From Nitrososphaerota archaeon (GTDB taxonomy: Archaea; Thermoproteota; Nitrososphaeria; Nitrososphaerales; Nitrosopumilaceae), in contig JAGWHF010000011.1 of assembly GCA_028866895.1 (NCBI GenBank), forward strand, positions 1 through 64,000: DNA of 64,000 bases, written 5' to 3'. Within the stretch, counting starts at the first letter, position 1, and every line of letters starts with the position of its first letter. The notes below the pieces were generated by a model. That model made no database searches and was not told where the DNA came from. It worked only from the letters and a program-made list of their open reading frames with translations. Made by a program: the position numbers and the translations under genes. Positions 25,245 through 34,359 of this stretch are shown piece by piece.

Positions 25245-25991
25245 TTGGTATTTTCTGCAAAGACCGGGGGGTCAGACGAATGGAAGGCGGTGATCTCTGC
25301 CATCTCGACCCTGGTGGAGGAGGCAACATTCGAGGCGACAGGCGAGGGGCTTGCCTTCCGCGGGATGGATCCGTCGCACGTTGCACTGATAGACATATCG
25401 TGGCCGAACTCGGCCTTTGAGAAATACGTGTGCGACGAGGACGTAAAGTTCGGCGTGAGGATAGACGAGTTTGCCAAGCTGATAAAGAGGGCTGACAAGA
25501 AGGACGCGATTGAGATCAGCATCTCGGAGGAGAAGCTGCTGCTTGTAACAATAGGCAAGAACAAGAAATACAAGATGAGGCTCATTGAGAGCTCTGCAAC
25601 AGACACGCCGCTGCCAAAGATAACATACAATGCAAAGGTCGCGGTAACCTCGGCAGAGTTTGACAGGATCCTTGGGGACATACAGGTGGTGTCGGAGTAT
25701 CTCTCGATAAGCGCAAACCAGGCAAAGGCGGAGTTTTCGGGCAGGGGAGATTCCGGCGAGGCCGTGATAACGCTTGAGAAGGGGATGCCGGAGATGCCTG
25801 AGATCGAGGTAAAGGAGGACAGCACTGCAACCTACAGCCTTGAGTACCTCAACAGCATAGTCAAGGCGGTCGGGGCGGCGGCAGGGACTGTGGTGTGCGA
25901 GTATTCGACCAAGATGCCGCTGAGGCTCGAGTTCAAGGTGGCAAACGTGGGCAGGATACATTTCTACCTGGCGCCAAGGGTAGAGAGCTAA
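25245..25991 (+). CDS. pcn: PCNA sliding clamp
   Basis: A 248-residue clamp subunit from TTG 25245, preceded by AGGTGA. The hallmark AFRGMDPSHVALIDISW lies near residues 37-55. The interdomain connector follows the central YNAKVAVTSAEFDRIL, and LRLEFKVANVGRIHFYLAPR closes the second domain. It forms a ring that tethers PolD and other factors. It follows rpoL and tfs on the same strand. Only one PCNA gene is in the window, consistent with a homotrimer. Confidence 0.95.
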   Translation: MVFSAKTGGSDEWKAVISAISTLVEEATFEATGEGLAFRGMDPSHVALIDISWPNSAFEKYVCDEDVKFGVRIDEFAKLIKRADKKDAIEISISEEKLLLVTIGKNKKYKMRLIESSATDTPLPKITYNAKVAVTSAEFDRILGDIQVVSEYLSISANQAKAEFSGRGDSGEAVITLEKGMPEMPEIEVKEDSTATYSLEYLNSIVKAVGAAAGTVVCEYSTKMPLRLEFKVANVGRIHFYLAPRVES

Positions 25992-26502
25992 TTACCTGCC
26001 TGCAGGACGACTGATTCAAAGGATGTGCCGTTGCGGCAGATCTTGGGAGGGGCCCTTTGTGACCCGAATGAAAATACTCCAATTCGCTAAAGGGAATTGA
26101 CACATTTTGACCAGATCTCCGTCTTGAATAAGATATTCAGACATTGGACGTGGTCATCGATGAGGGAGCTGGACATGGATGACCCGCCGGGGGTATGACG
26201 GCAAGCAGTACAGACATCACCGCAAGAAATACTGGGAACAGAAGGAATTTGAGCGCAATTTAACGGGAAATCACCGTGAAATTGTCTTGAAATCACCGGC
26301 AAAGGAATCGCAAAACAGCGGGGAAAACCACCGGGAAAGAGCTCCACATCAAGGCTCTAGAAGCCGCTCCTTCTATAGGCGATATGTACGGGTGGGGAGT
26401 CCCCCTCACCTCATAGTAACAGTCCAAAAGGAACGGTCCTGAAAGGTTCGAATCCTCAAGGACTCGCCTAACGCCTAAATGCCAAGAATACGTGTTCCTG
26501 AT
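25992..26502. other. Gene-free stretch with hairpins and a tRNA T-arm-like sequence
   Basis: No convincing gene. A GGGG-AGT-CCCC hairpin lies near 26394-26404. GTCCT (26436-26440) and AGGAC (26459-26463) bracket the T-loop-like GGTTCGAATCC (26445-26455). Attempts to fold a full tRNA fail: T-stem and anticodon arm do not pair. A small structured RNA is possible but unproven. A weak 87-residue frame at 26179-26442 has basic low-complexity content and is not called. Confidence 0.4.
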
Positions 26503-29500
26503 CTAATGATGGCGATTGTCATTGTTTCCGTTACCGTGTGAGTTTGCAGGTACTATCACGGTAACAGTATCAGAACCAATGTTACCGATGTAAACGTTGC
26601 CGTTTTCCGTGTCAACAATGCCTCGTGCCGGACTGTCAAGGCCTGATAGTGTCTCAACAACTGTATTTGTCAGGCTGTCAATCACTGAGATAGTGCCCGA
26701 GGAGGAATCCCCGATGTAAACGTTGCCGTTCATTTCATCAATGGTTGCTCCTATTGGGCCTGATCCTACCGATATGGTACCTGCTACGGTATCACTCAAG
26801 CTGTCAATTACTGATACGGTGTTGTCTCCAAAGTTTGTCACGTAAAGGTCGCCATTTTTCTTGTCAAATGCAACATCGATGGGATCGGTCCCAACCTTTA
26901 TCGTGCCTGTCACGGCATTCGTCAAGCCGTCAATGACAGAAACGGTACCGTCAAAAAAGTTTGTTACGTATATCTTGTTGTCTCTCTCGTCGACTGCAAC
27001 AGAGTTTGGACCGGTACCGACAGGTACGGTGGCATTAACAATATTTGTTCTTGTATCAATGACTGATACGGAACGCGAGTTTGTGTTTACCACGTAGAGG
27101 CGGTCATTTTTACCGTCGAATGCAACACCAATAGGTCCTACTCCTACTGTTATCGTTCCAGCTACCTTTCCTGTCTTTGCGTCAATTACTGCTACGGTAT
27201 TTCCTCCAAAGGATGTACCGGTGTTTGCAACATAGATCTTGCCGTTCCTTTCATCAATCGCAATGCCCTGCGGCCCGTTGCCTACCGTTATGGTGCTTGA
27301 TAGGGTACCCGTCCTGCCGTCAATTGCAGATACCGTCCCATCTGCATTGTTTGCAACATAAATGTTACCGTTATCCCTGTCAAATGCAAGCATCTCGGGG
27401 GCATTTCCAACGGCGACTGTCCCGACTATGGTATTCATGTCGTCAACATCCTCATTTTTGATCTCGATGTGGCCCTTTACTGCTCCAGAGTTCTGGTATA
27501 CTATGTATCCTGTGCTGTTTGTTACAGTAATTGAGAAGGTATCATGGTCTCCTGTCTTGTCCGGGTCTGTGACTGACACCAGAAACGTGTCGGCGGTGTC
27601 ACGAATATCATGCCTGTCATGTCCATAATGCCTGTCATATGTTCCAGTTCCTACGAATGTTGCCTGTGATGTCGTGGGGTCGACCGAGAGGTACGAAATC
27701 TTGTTGCTGTGCAGTTCAAGCTTGACGTACCTGTCCTGGTATGCAAATGTGCCACGGATTGGGTTTGCCTTGTCAAGATTCGAGTGGACCTCAAACCCAA
27801 AGTTCGTGCCCTTGCCAATGTTTCCGCCGCCTGTGAGCCTGCCGTTTGTCGGGTCTGCAATGGCTGCAGGATCTGATATTACTCCCGTGGTCGGATTGCC
27901 GTCATAGGGTCCGTTGTCTGATATCGTAAATTTCATGGTGTTTCCAGATATGGTTACTGGTATTGGGATCCAAGTGCCGCCTATCAATTTGAAATATTGA
28001 GACTGGCTTGGCAGCAAGGTAGGGGATGTCACTGTTATGGTGACAGATGTGGCGGGTGCAAACCCTGTGATGTCCCACGAGAAGAATCCCAGTGGATAGC
28101 TGCCAGATGGGGGTGATGTTGGGAGGCTTGATTGCTGGATTGGGTCAAGACTTGTGAATCCTCCATTGCTTGAGGTAAATGTAACCTGTCCGCTGCCTGT
28201 TGGTGGCGGAATGGAATCAGTCGGCGCCGCATATGTAATGGATATCGAGGATATGGCCACAAGTCCTGCCGAGTCTGTTGCGTTAACCTCTATGGTGTGG
28301 GATCCTGGTGATAGGACACTTGTGGTAAAGGACCAGTTTACATTTGGTCCGGGAGTTATTCCAGATACAGCCGACACTGCCCCCGAATCAACCTTCCAAG
28401 ATATTCTCGACACTGAAACAATGTCTGATGCAGTGCCTTCTACTGGAACAGTCGCTGTATTTGCCATGGCATTGTTGCCAGGCGATGTAATCGATATGGC
28501 TGGGGGAATTTTGTTCTGAACATTGACGTCAAAGGTTCCCGCTGCCGTGTTGCCATGTGCGTCCGTTGCGGTGCACGTTACAGTTGTGGTTCCATACGCA
28601 AATGTGCTGCCAGATGCTGGGCTGCATACAGGGGTTATGGGTCCGTCAACCAAGTCAGTTGCGTTTGCCTTGTAGGATGCAGTGGCCCCGGAAGGTCCAG
28701 TCGCCTGTAGAGTAATCTGTGGCGGCAGCTGTAGGACTGGAGGCGTGGTATCAGTTATTGTTACCTTCTGATATGCAGTAGCAGTGTTTCCTGCCAAGTC
28801 TGTTGCAGAGTATTGTATTTTTGTTATGCCAACCGGATAGTCTGTAGTCGCGTTGCTTGTTACCGTTACAGGACCGTCTACTGCGTCAGTTGCAGTTGCT
28901 GTACCCAGAGATACCATCATCAAAGGACCTGTTGCCTCCTGTGTGACATTTGGAGGTACCGTGATCACAGGCGGTGTCGTATCTATTGCAATGTATACAA
29001 CGTTTGGCGATTCTACATTTCCTGCATTGTCGGTAGAGTTGAATGCAAGTGTGTGGTTGGAGTCGCCTGATACTGTAAACGGTGCAGAATATGTTGTCTG
29101 CGGTCCGCCGTCAAGTGAGTATGTTGTTGTTTTCACTCCGGAACCCCCAGAATTGTCCGATGCTGTCAATATGACTTGGACCGAGGAGGTATACCAGTTG
29201 TTGGTTCCTGCAGTACCGGAGAGTGCGGCTGTTGTAGTAGGAGGAATGGTATCGCACGTATTAACTGGTGCCGTTCCAGATATGGTACCTATAATGGCCC
29301 CGCCACAACCATCTTTTATTACTCCAGAATTGGTAAAAATGCCTCCAGGATTATTTTGAAGATCTCCCGAGTTGTTGATGAGACCAAGGTTGATCATGGT
29401 ACCACCGGAAACGTTGTTGTCGATGAAACCCGAGTTGTTGTTTATGATGCCGCCGGCGTTGTTGTTTGTGGTACCGCCCGAGTTATAGATGCCGCCGGAG

Positions 29501-31047
29501 TTGTTGTTTATGATGCCGCCGGCGTTGTTGTTTGTGGTACCGCCCGAGTTGTTGTTAATAGTACCACCAGAGGTGCTGTTTATGATGCCGCCGGCGTTGT
29601 TGTTTGTGGTACCGCCGTTGAAGTTGGTCATATGACCATTATTTGTTATGTTTCCGGCATTGGCAATATTGCCGCCGTTGTTACTTATGCTACCAGATGC
29701 TGATATATTTATGACCCCCGAATTGGTAAGACTTGCTTGATAATTCAGAGCACCTCCGTTGAAGTTCATCGTACCATAGTTGAGTATGGTGCCCTCGACA
29801 TTGGCCATTCCTCTGTTATCAATAACAGTTCCGGTAATGTTTATGACTCCGCTATTTTCCACGGACATGTCAAAAGTGAGAGAAACTCCAGATGGGATCG
29901 TTAGCTTCCCCCCAGAAAGATTGCAAAGTGGAGAGCCATAGTTTGGATTCCAAACCGGTTTGGCTGATTGAGGGAGTGCAAGACATGAGGTCTGATTAGA
30001 TACATCATATGACGTAGATAGCATTGATCTAACCTCGTTTGATTTGCCTGATTCGCCTGCAGAATTTACTGCAGTTACATAATAATAATAGGTTTGGCCA
30101 AGAACTGCACTAGTATCTGAAAAACTCGTCACGTTACCAAGTGTGGTAAATTTTGCTTCAGAACCTGATGAAGTTCCGCGGTAGACATTGTAGTTTGTAA
30201 TCGCTGTACCTCCATTTGGAGATGGCGCTGTCCACGATAGATTGATTTGGAATGGAGAGACGGCAGCTGACAACGATGTCGGTTGAGATGGAAGACAATC
30301 ATTTACTGCTGTGTTGCCGGTTATTGAGCCTGTTATTATACCGCCACATTCATCATCGATCGTTCCAGAGTTATTGATACCGCCGGAGTTGTTCTCAATG
30401 GTACCAGAATTATTTATAACTCCTCCAGAATCTATGTTGAGCTCGCCGTTTACATAGATAATGCCTTTGACTGAATTGTCTAGCGTACTGCCAGATTCTA
30501 CATGAACCTGCGTCCCAACACCCAAGTTGTTAATTTGGATAGTAGCATTGTTAATGACGGTACCACTTGAGAGAATGGTAAGTCTGGAAGAAGCCTGTAC
30601 GTTTATGTAACTTTTGAAATCCGGATTGGTAAGTTTCCCATATATGTCCAAATTTGCATCCTGAAGATCGATTTCTCCATGATTAATGCCAGAGCCAATA
30701 ATATGCATGGCTCCGATGGAATTACTGACAGTTGATACACTAATCGTGCCATTATTAATCATGGTTCCATAGTCATTTATCACGTACCCAGGATCTGCAA
30801 GCGTTACCCCACTATAGATTTGAAATGTGTCTCCCGAATTAATAGTCAGATCAAATCTCATTGTACAAATATGGTTAATCGAATCCCAATTCCACGAATA
30901 TTGTTCACAGGAAGATTGATTGTCTTGTAGTTGGTATGTTGTTGCATGTGCATCAGGAATGGAAAACGATACAAGAAAAATAGAGAAGGCAAATATTGTA
31001 AGTATGAATACATTTCTCACATTATCAAACCTGTAACGAAGTTCCAC
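26503..31047 (-). CDS. Giant secreted multidomain protein with C-terminal beta-propeller
   Basis: A 1514-residue exported protein (signal peptide near 13-35, ending PDAHA). A repetitive beta-helix-like N-terminal part rich in NNSG/NNNAGG follows, interrupted by a fibronectin type III domain at about 255-345. It continues to about residue 580, with its densest repeats at 477-535. An Ig-like domain (about 600-680), two HYR domains (about 680-850, each opening PPVIxxPPxxT), an Ig-like domain and a post-COAP-like segment (near 1069-1200) come next. A seven-bladed YNCE-type propeller spans 1204-1505, each blade with a strand like IYVTNFFDGTVSVID. The end is His-rich. It is probably a cell-surface adhesin or matrix protein. 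Base use is more AT-rich than the neighbours, suggesting lateral origin. Confidence 0.85.
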   Translation of the reverse strand: MELRYRFDNVRNVFILTIFAFSIFLVSFSIPDAHATTYQLQDNQSSCEQYSWNWDSINHICTMRFDLTINSGDTFQIYSGVTLADPGYVINDYGTMINNGTISVSTVSNSIGAMHIIGSGINHGEIDLQDANLDIYGKLTNPDFKSYINVQASSRLTILSSGTVINNATIQINNLGVGTQVHVESGSTLDNSVKGIIYVNGELNIDSGGVINNSGTIENNSGGINNSGTIDDECGGIITGSITGNTAVNDCLPSQPTSLSAAVSPFQINLSWTAPSPNGGTAITNYNVYRGTSSGSEAKFTTLGNVTSFSDTSAVLGQTYYYYVTAVNSAGESGKSNEVRSMLSTSYDVSNQTSCLALPQSAKPVWNPNYGSPLCNLSGGKLTIPSGVSLTFDMSVENSGVINITGTVIDNRGMANVEGTILNYGTMNFNGGALNYQASLTNSGVINISASGSISNNGGNIANAGNITNNGHMTNFNGGTTNNNAGGIINSTSGGTINNNSGGTTNNNAGGIINNNSGGIYNSGGTTNNNAGGIINNNSGFIDNNVSGGTMINLGLINNSGDLQNNPGGIFTNSGVIKDGCGGAIIGTISGTAPVNTCDTIPPTTTAALSGTAGTNNWYTSSVQVILTASDNSGGSGVKTTTYSLDGGPQTTYSAPFTVSGDSNHTLAFNSTDNAGNVESPNVVYIAIDTTPPVITVPPNVTQEATGPLMMVSLGTATATDAVDGPVTVTSNATTDYPVGITKIQYSATDLAGNTATAYQKVTITDTTPPVLQLPPQITLQATGPSGATASYKANATDLVDGPITPVCSPASGSTFAYGTTTVTCTATDAHGNTAAGTFDVNVQNKIPPAISITSPGNNAMANTATVPVEGTASDIVSVSRISWKVDSGAVSAVSGITPGPNVNWSFTTSVLSPGSHTIEVNATDSAGLVAISSISITYAAPTDSIPPPTGSGQVTFTSSNGGFTSLDPIQQSSLPTSPPSGSYPLGFFSWDITGFAPATSVTITVTSPTLLPSQSQYFKLIGGTWIPIPVTISGNTMKFTISDNGPYDGNPTTGVISDPAAIADPTNGRLTGGGNIGKGTNFGFEVHSNLDKANPIRGTFAYQDRYVKLELHSNKISYLSVDPTTSQATFVGTGTYDRHYGHDRHDIRDTADTFLVSVTDPDKTGDHDTFSITVTNSTGYIVYQNSGAVKGHIEIKNEDVDDMNTIVGTVAVGNAPEMLAFDRDNGNIYVANNADGTVSAIDGRTGTLSSTITVGNGPQGIAIDERNGKIYVANTGTSFGGNTVAVIDAKTGKVAGTITVGVGPIGVAFDGKNDRLYVVNTNSRSVSVIDTRTNIVNATVPVGTGPNSVAVDERDNKIYVTNFFDGTVSVIDGLTNAVTGTIKVGTDPIDVAFDKKNGDLYVTNFGDNTVSVIDSLSDTVAGTISVGSGPIGATIDEMNGNVYIGDSSSGTISVIDSLTNTVVETLSGLDSPARGIVDTENGNVYIGNIGSDTVTVIVPANSHGNGNNDNRHH
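29441..29616. repeat. Three perfect 38-bp direct repeats inside the giant gene
   Basis: Copies at 29441-29478, 29507-29544 and 29579-29616, offset by 66 and 72 bp, all multiples of three. On the coding strand they encode GGTTNNNAGGIIN units. This is a recently amplified coding repeat that can expand or contract by recombination without breaking the frame. Confidence 0.85.
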
Positions 31048-31505
31048 GAAATGTTTCTATATAAATATGATCAATATAGAAAATAATTCCATTTTAGAGA
31101 TCTGCCACTTTGAATCTAGATTTGCAGTGATTGGCAATAGTTTGCAATTTGATTTTGGTTATATCCTGCAATAAACCAGACTCTCACAGTATTGACCCGA
31201 AAACTGAAACTCAAGGACTTGAACCTAAAATTCGATTAAAAAGCGAAGGAACTAAACCATTTGATTACTCTTCAACTGGCTGTTGAGAGGGAAAAATACC
31301 CACAAACCGACATATGGAGAGCATCTAGTTGTGGGCTATATTTCATCACAAAATTTCTATTTAAGGAACAACCTTTTTGTTGGCAAAGATACAAACCAAA
31401 AGACCCTTGTGAAAATAGATTAAACATGTCCCTTTGGTTTCCGGATGTACACCAACGGCAACCATTTCTCCTTGACAACTTAAATGGCCTGCGGCACAAT
31501 CAATT
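31048..31505. other. AT-rich intergenic stretch
   Basis: No supported gene. It must contain the promoters of the divergent giant gene and arsM. Short frames on both strands (plus 31261-31509, minus 31272-31499) are not protein-like. CTCAAGGACT at 31210-31219 repeats a sequence at 26455-26464 on the other side of the giant gene; this may be chance. Confidence 0.4.
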
Positions 31506-31508
31506 GTG

Positions 31509-32261
31509 ATGGACGCAATCAAGGACAAGGTAAGGGAAAGGTACGGAAAGATTGCGTTGACCGGCAACTCGGACTGCTGCTGCATGCCGGGGGAGTGCAC
31601 TACGGGCGACACTCCAGCGGATGCTGCCAGGCTGATAGGCTATTCCGGGGAGGACCTCAAGTCAGTACCGGGGGAGGCAGTCCTGGGAGTGGGGTGCGGC
31701 GCCCCGATAAATTTTGCAGGCCTGGGGGACGGCGAGACTGTGGTGGACCTCGGGTCCGGCGCGGGAATCGACGCGTTCCTGTCTGCAAAGAGGGTCGGGT
31801 CAGGCAGGGTAATCGGCATAGACATGACTGACGAGATGCTCGAAAAGGCAAGGAGGAATGCCAGGGATGGAAATTATGCAAACGTGGAATTCCGCAAGGG
31901 GGACATTGAAAATAACATACCGGTTGGTGACAATACCGCCGATGCGGTGATAAGCAACTGCGTGATAAACCTCACGACTGACAAGACCCGCGCGTTCAGG
32001 GAGGTCTACAGGATACTGAAACATGGCGGCAGGATGGTGATCTCCGACCTTGTAACGGACAGGGAGGTTGGAAGGGACGAGGTAGATCCGGACCGGTGGT
32101 GCAGCTGCATAGACGGGGCGCTGACGAGGGAAAATTATATCGAGAGCATCAAGAGGGCGGGATTTCAGAATGTCAGCGTACTGGATGAGCGGGCCTACAT
32201 GGACGGGCCAGAGTCCGGCGGACGGAGGATAACAAGCCTTGTCATCAGGGCGGTAAAGTAG
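31509..32261 (+). CDS. arsM: Arsenite S-adenosylmethionine methyltransferase
   Basis: A 250-residue ArsM from ATG 31509, preceded by an in-frame GTG. SAM motif I is VVDLGSGAGIDAF near residue 78. The arsenic-binding cysteines are present: an N-terminal DCCCMPGE, then SNCVINL near 142 and RWCSCIDGAL near 198. It methylates As(III) to volatile or less toxic methylarsenicals. No arsR, arsB or arsC gene is adjacent, so regulation is unclear. Confidence 0.93.
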   Translation: MDAIKDKVRERYGKIALTGNSDCCCMPGECTTGDTPADAARLIGYSGEDLKSVPGEAVLGVGCGAPINFAGLGDGETVVDLGSGAGIDAFLSAKRVGSGRVIGIDMTDEMLEKARRNARDGNYANVEFRKGDIENNIPVGDNTADAVISNCVINLTTDKTRAFREVYRILKHGGRMVISDLVTDREVGRDEVDPDRWCSCIDGALTRENYIESIKRAGFQNVSVLDERAYMDGPESGGRRITSLVIRAVK

Positions 32262-32304
32262 TCACTGCAAGGCCAGCTGGAAACCTGGCAGGACAAACTT
32301 GCAA

Positions 32305-32733
32305 TCAGCCTGCGGCTTTCTTCACTAGTGCGGCAATCCTTGCCTCTTCGGCGGCAGTCAGCTTTTTTAGCGCAAAGCCGGTAGGCCACATCTGGCCCTC
32401 GTCCAAGTTTGCCTTGTCGCTAAAGCCAAGCGTCGCATACCTTGTCTTGAATTTCTGGGCATCCTGGAAGAAGCATATCACCTTGCCGTCCCTGTTTGCA
32501 TAGGCAGGCATCCCGTACCAGAGCCTCGGTGCAAGGCCGGGGGCGGCTGCTTTTACTATGGAGTGGATTCTTCTGCCCATGGCGCGGTCCTGTTCCTGCA
32601 TCTTGTCTATCTTTGCGAGCACGGCATCCTCCCCCTCTGACTTTGCCCCGCTGATCTCTCTTGCGCGCTCCTTCAAGGCGGCACGCTCACCGTCAGTGAA
32701 TCCCTTGGGGGACCGGCCGGCTTTCTTCCTCAT
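32305..32733 (-). CDS. DUF1801 / YdhG-like protein
   Basis: A 142-residue protein. The C-terminal 90 residues match the DUF1801 (YdhG, iron-chaperone-like) fold: [40 protein letters not shown] and the closing [19 protein letters not shown]. The basic N-terminus ([19 protein letters not shown]) is a helical extension that often precedes this domain. Relatives include a frataxin-like protein in Bacillus; archaeal function is unknown. Confidence 0.75.
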   Translation of the reverse strand: MRKKAGRSPKGFTDGERAALKERAREISGAKSEGEDAVLAKIDKMQEQDRAMGRRIHSIVKAAAPGLAPRLWYGMPAYANRDGKVICFFQDAQKFKTRYATLGFSDKANLDEGQMWPTGFALKKLTAAEEARIAALVKKAAG

Positions 32734-32910
32734 GATGTCTTACAGGGTGCAGGAGGTTTCTATTAAACCAGAGCGGGTCCACCTGCAGTTTGATTTCAGG
32801 CCGGCCGTCCTGCGGCGGCCTGAATAATTGAATCATCACTTTCAACTCGAAAATTTGGGGCATCTCGAACAACAAAAGCATTTAAGGATAATGTCTTCAG
32901 GTATTATGGT

Positions 32911-34314
32911 TTGAAGCTTGTACTAAAGTTCGGCGGCACATCCATCGTATCCCCGGAGAACATAAGGAAGGTGGCTGCAATGACAAAATTACTTTCAAAG
33001 GAGCACACGATAATTCCCGTATTTTCAGCAATCAGCGGAGTCACGGACGACCTCATCAAGATCACCTCCTACATCAAGGCAAGGAACAGCGAGGGCGCAA
33101 ACTCGATTGCAAGAAAGCTTGTCAAGACGCACATGGAAATTGCCAACGAGTGCGTGAGGAACCCGAAGATAAGGAAGGATCTAGTGGAACGGATGAAGGC
33201 GGACCTGGGCGAGCTGCAGGAGCTCGTCAAGGCAATGCTTCTTCTCGGCGAGGTCACGCCGCGCTCGTACGACTATGTGGTCTCGTTCGGCGAGAGGCTC
33301 TCGATAAGCCTCGTCGCATTTGCGCTAAACGACATTGGCATCAGGGCCGTGCCACTGACGGGAAAGGACGTGGGAATCATAACGGATGCAAACTTTACGG
33401 AGGCAAGGCCGCTGATGGATACGACAAGGCTCCACGTCTCACACAAGATTGATGACTTGGCCCAGAAGAAGGTAATGCCGGTAATAGGGGGGTTTGCAGG
33501 GGCAGACCAGCACGGAAACGTAACTACGTTTGGCAGGGGCGGCTCCGACTATACCGCCACGATAATTGCCTCCAGCATAAAGGCCGACGAGGTCTGGCTT
33601 ATGAGCGACGTGGACGGGCTCATGACGACGGACCCGAAGATTGTACGGAATGCCAGGCTGATAAAGGAGGTCTCATATGTGGAGGCGATGGAGATGGCGC
33701 TCTTTGGCGCAAAGCAGATCCATCCAAGGGCGCTTGAGCCGCTTGTGGCAAAAAAGATACCTCTGAGGATACGCAACACCTTCAACCTGAAAAATCCAGG
33801 CACGCTTGTCACGGCAAACCCGCAGCCCGACACGCAGAAGACGGTCAAGTGCGTAAGCGCAATCAGGCATACGGGGCTTGTCGATGTGAGGGGCGGAAGC
33901 ATGGTGGGGGCCCCGGGCACGGCAGCAACCATATTCTCAACGCTTGCAAGGGCGGGCGTCAACATCATGATGATCTCCCAGAGCCCTTCCGAGTCGAGCA
34001 TCACGATTATAGTAAAAAAGAAGGACATGGACGAGGCAGTCAACGCGCTTGAGACCGAACTGCTTGGCAAGATGATAAAGAAGGTTGACGTGACAGTCGA
34101 CGTCTCCATCATAGCTTTGATAGGGTCCGGGATGAGGGGCATAACCGGCGTGGCATCAAAGGTCTTCACCGCCATTGCAAGGAGGGGCGTAAACGTCATC
34201 ATGATAGCACAGGGCTCGTCGGAGCTCAACATCGCCTTTGTAGTCAAGGACTCGGACTGCAACGCGGCAGTCCAGGCGCTCCACGAGGAATTCGAGCTTG
34301 CAAGGGCGGGCTGA
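32911..34314 (+). CDS. lysC: Aspartate kinase with two ACT domains
   Basis: A 467-residue enzyme from TTG 32911. The kinase domain opens with LVLKFGGTSIVSPENI and includes the aspartate-binding VSFGERLS, GRGGSDYTATI and the VDGLMTTDPKIV nucleotide loop. Two ACT domains follow at about 315-385 (GAPGTAATIFSTLARAGVNI) and 395-465 (GITGVASKVFTAIARRGVNV), which normally give feedback inhibition by lysine or threonine. It makes aspartyl phosphate, the first step to Lys, Thr, Met. Single-domain kinase without homoserine dehydrogenase fusion. Confidence 0.96.
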   Translation: MKLVLKFGGTSIVSPENIRKVAAMTKLLSKEHTIIPVFSAISGVTDDLIKITSYIKARNSEGANSIARKLVKTHMEIANECVRNPKIRKDLVERMKADLGELQELVKAMLLLGEVTPRSYDYVVSFGERLSISLVAFALNDIGIRAVPLTGKDVGIITDANFTEARPLMDTTRLHVSHKIDDLAQKKVMPVIGGFAGADQHGNVTTFGRGGSDYTATIIASSIKADEVWLMSDVDGLMTTDPKIVRNARLIKEVSYVEAMEMALFGAKQIHPRALEPLVAKKIPLRIRNTFNLKNPGTLVTANPQPDTQKTVKCVSAIRHTGLVDVRGGSMVGAPGTAATIFSTLARAGVNIMMISQSPSESSITIIVKKKDMDEAVNALETELLGKMIKKVDVTVDVSIIALIGSGMRGITGVASKVFTAIARRGVNVIMIAQGSSELNIAFVVKDSDCNAAVQALHEEFELARAG

Positions 34315-34359
34315 GCTGCCTCCTAAAAGATATTTATTCGAACCGGGCACTCTAAACCT

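Noticed and set aside
26179-26442. Basic 87-residue frame in the gap after pcn
   Set aside because: Low-complexity, rich in R/H/N/E, overlaps the hairpin region; no start context and no domain.
26378-26469. tRNA gene ending in GGTTCGAATCC...GACTCGCC
   Set aside because: Only five acceptor pairs form; the T-stem pairs at just three positions and no anticodon arm can be drawn. Kept only as a T-arm-like sequence.
29430-29630. CRISPR-like spacing of the 38-bp repeats
   Set aside because: Repeats are inside a coding frame with offsets divisible by three and encode repeated NNNAGG peptides; there are no spacer-like variable segments and no cas genes.
31261-31509. Plus-strand frame before arsM, and the minus-strand frame 31272-31499
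   Set aside because: Both are shadows in an AT-rich gap; they overlap each other and neither has protein-like composition or a start context.
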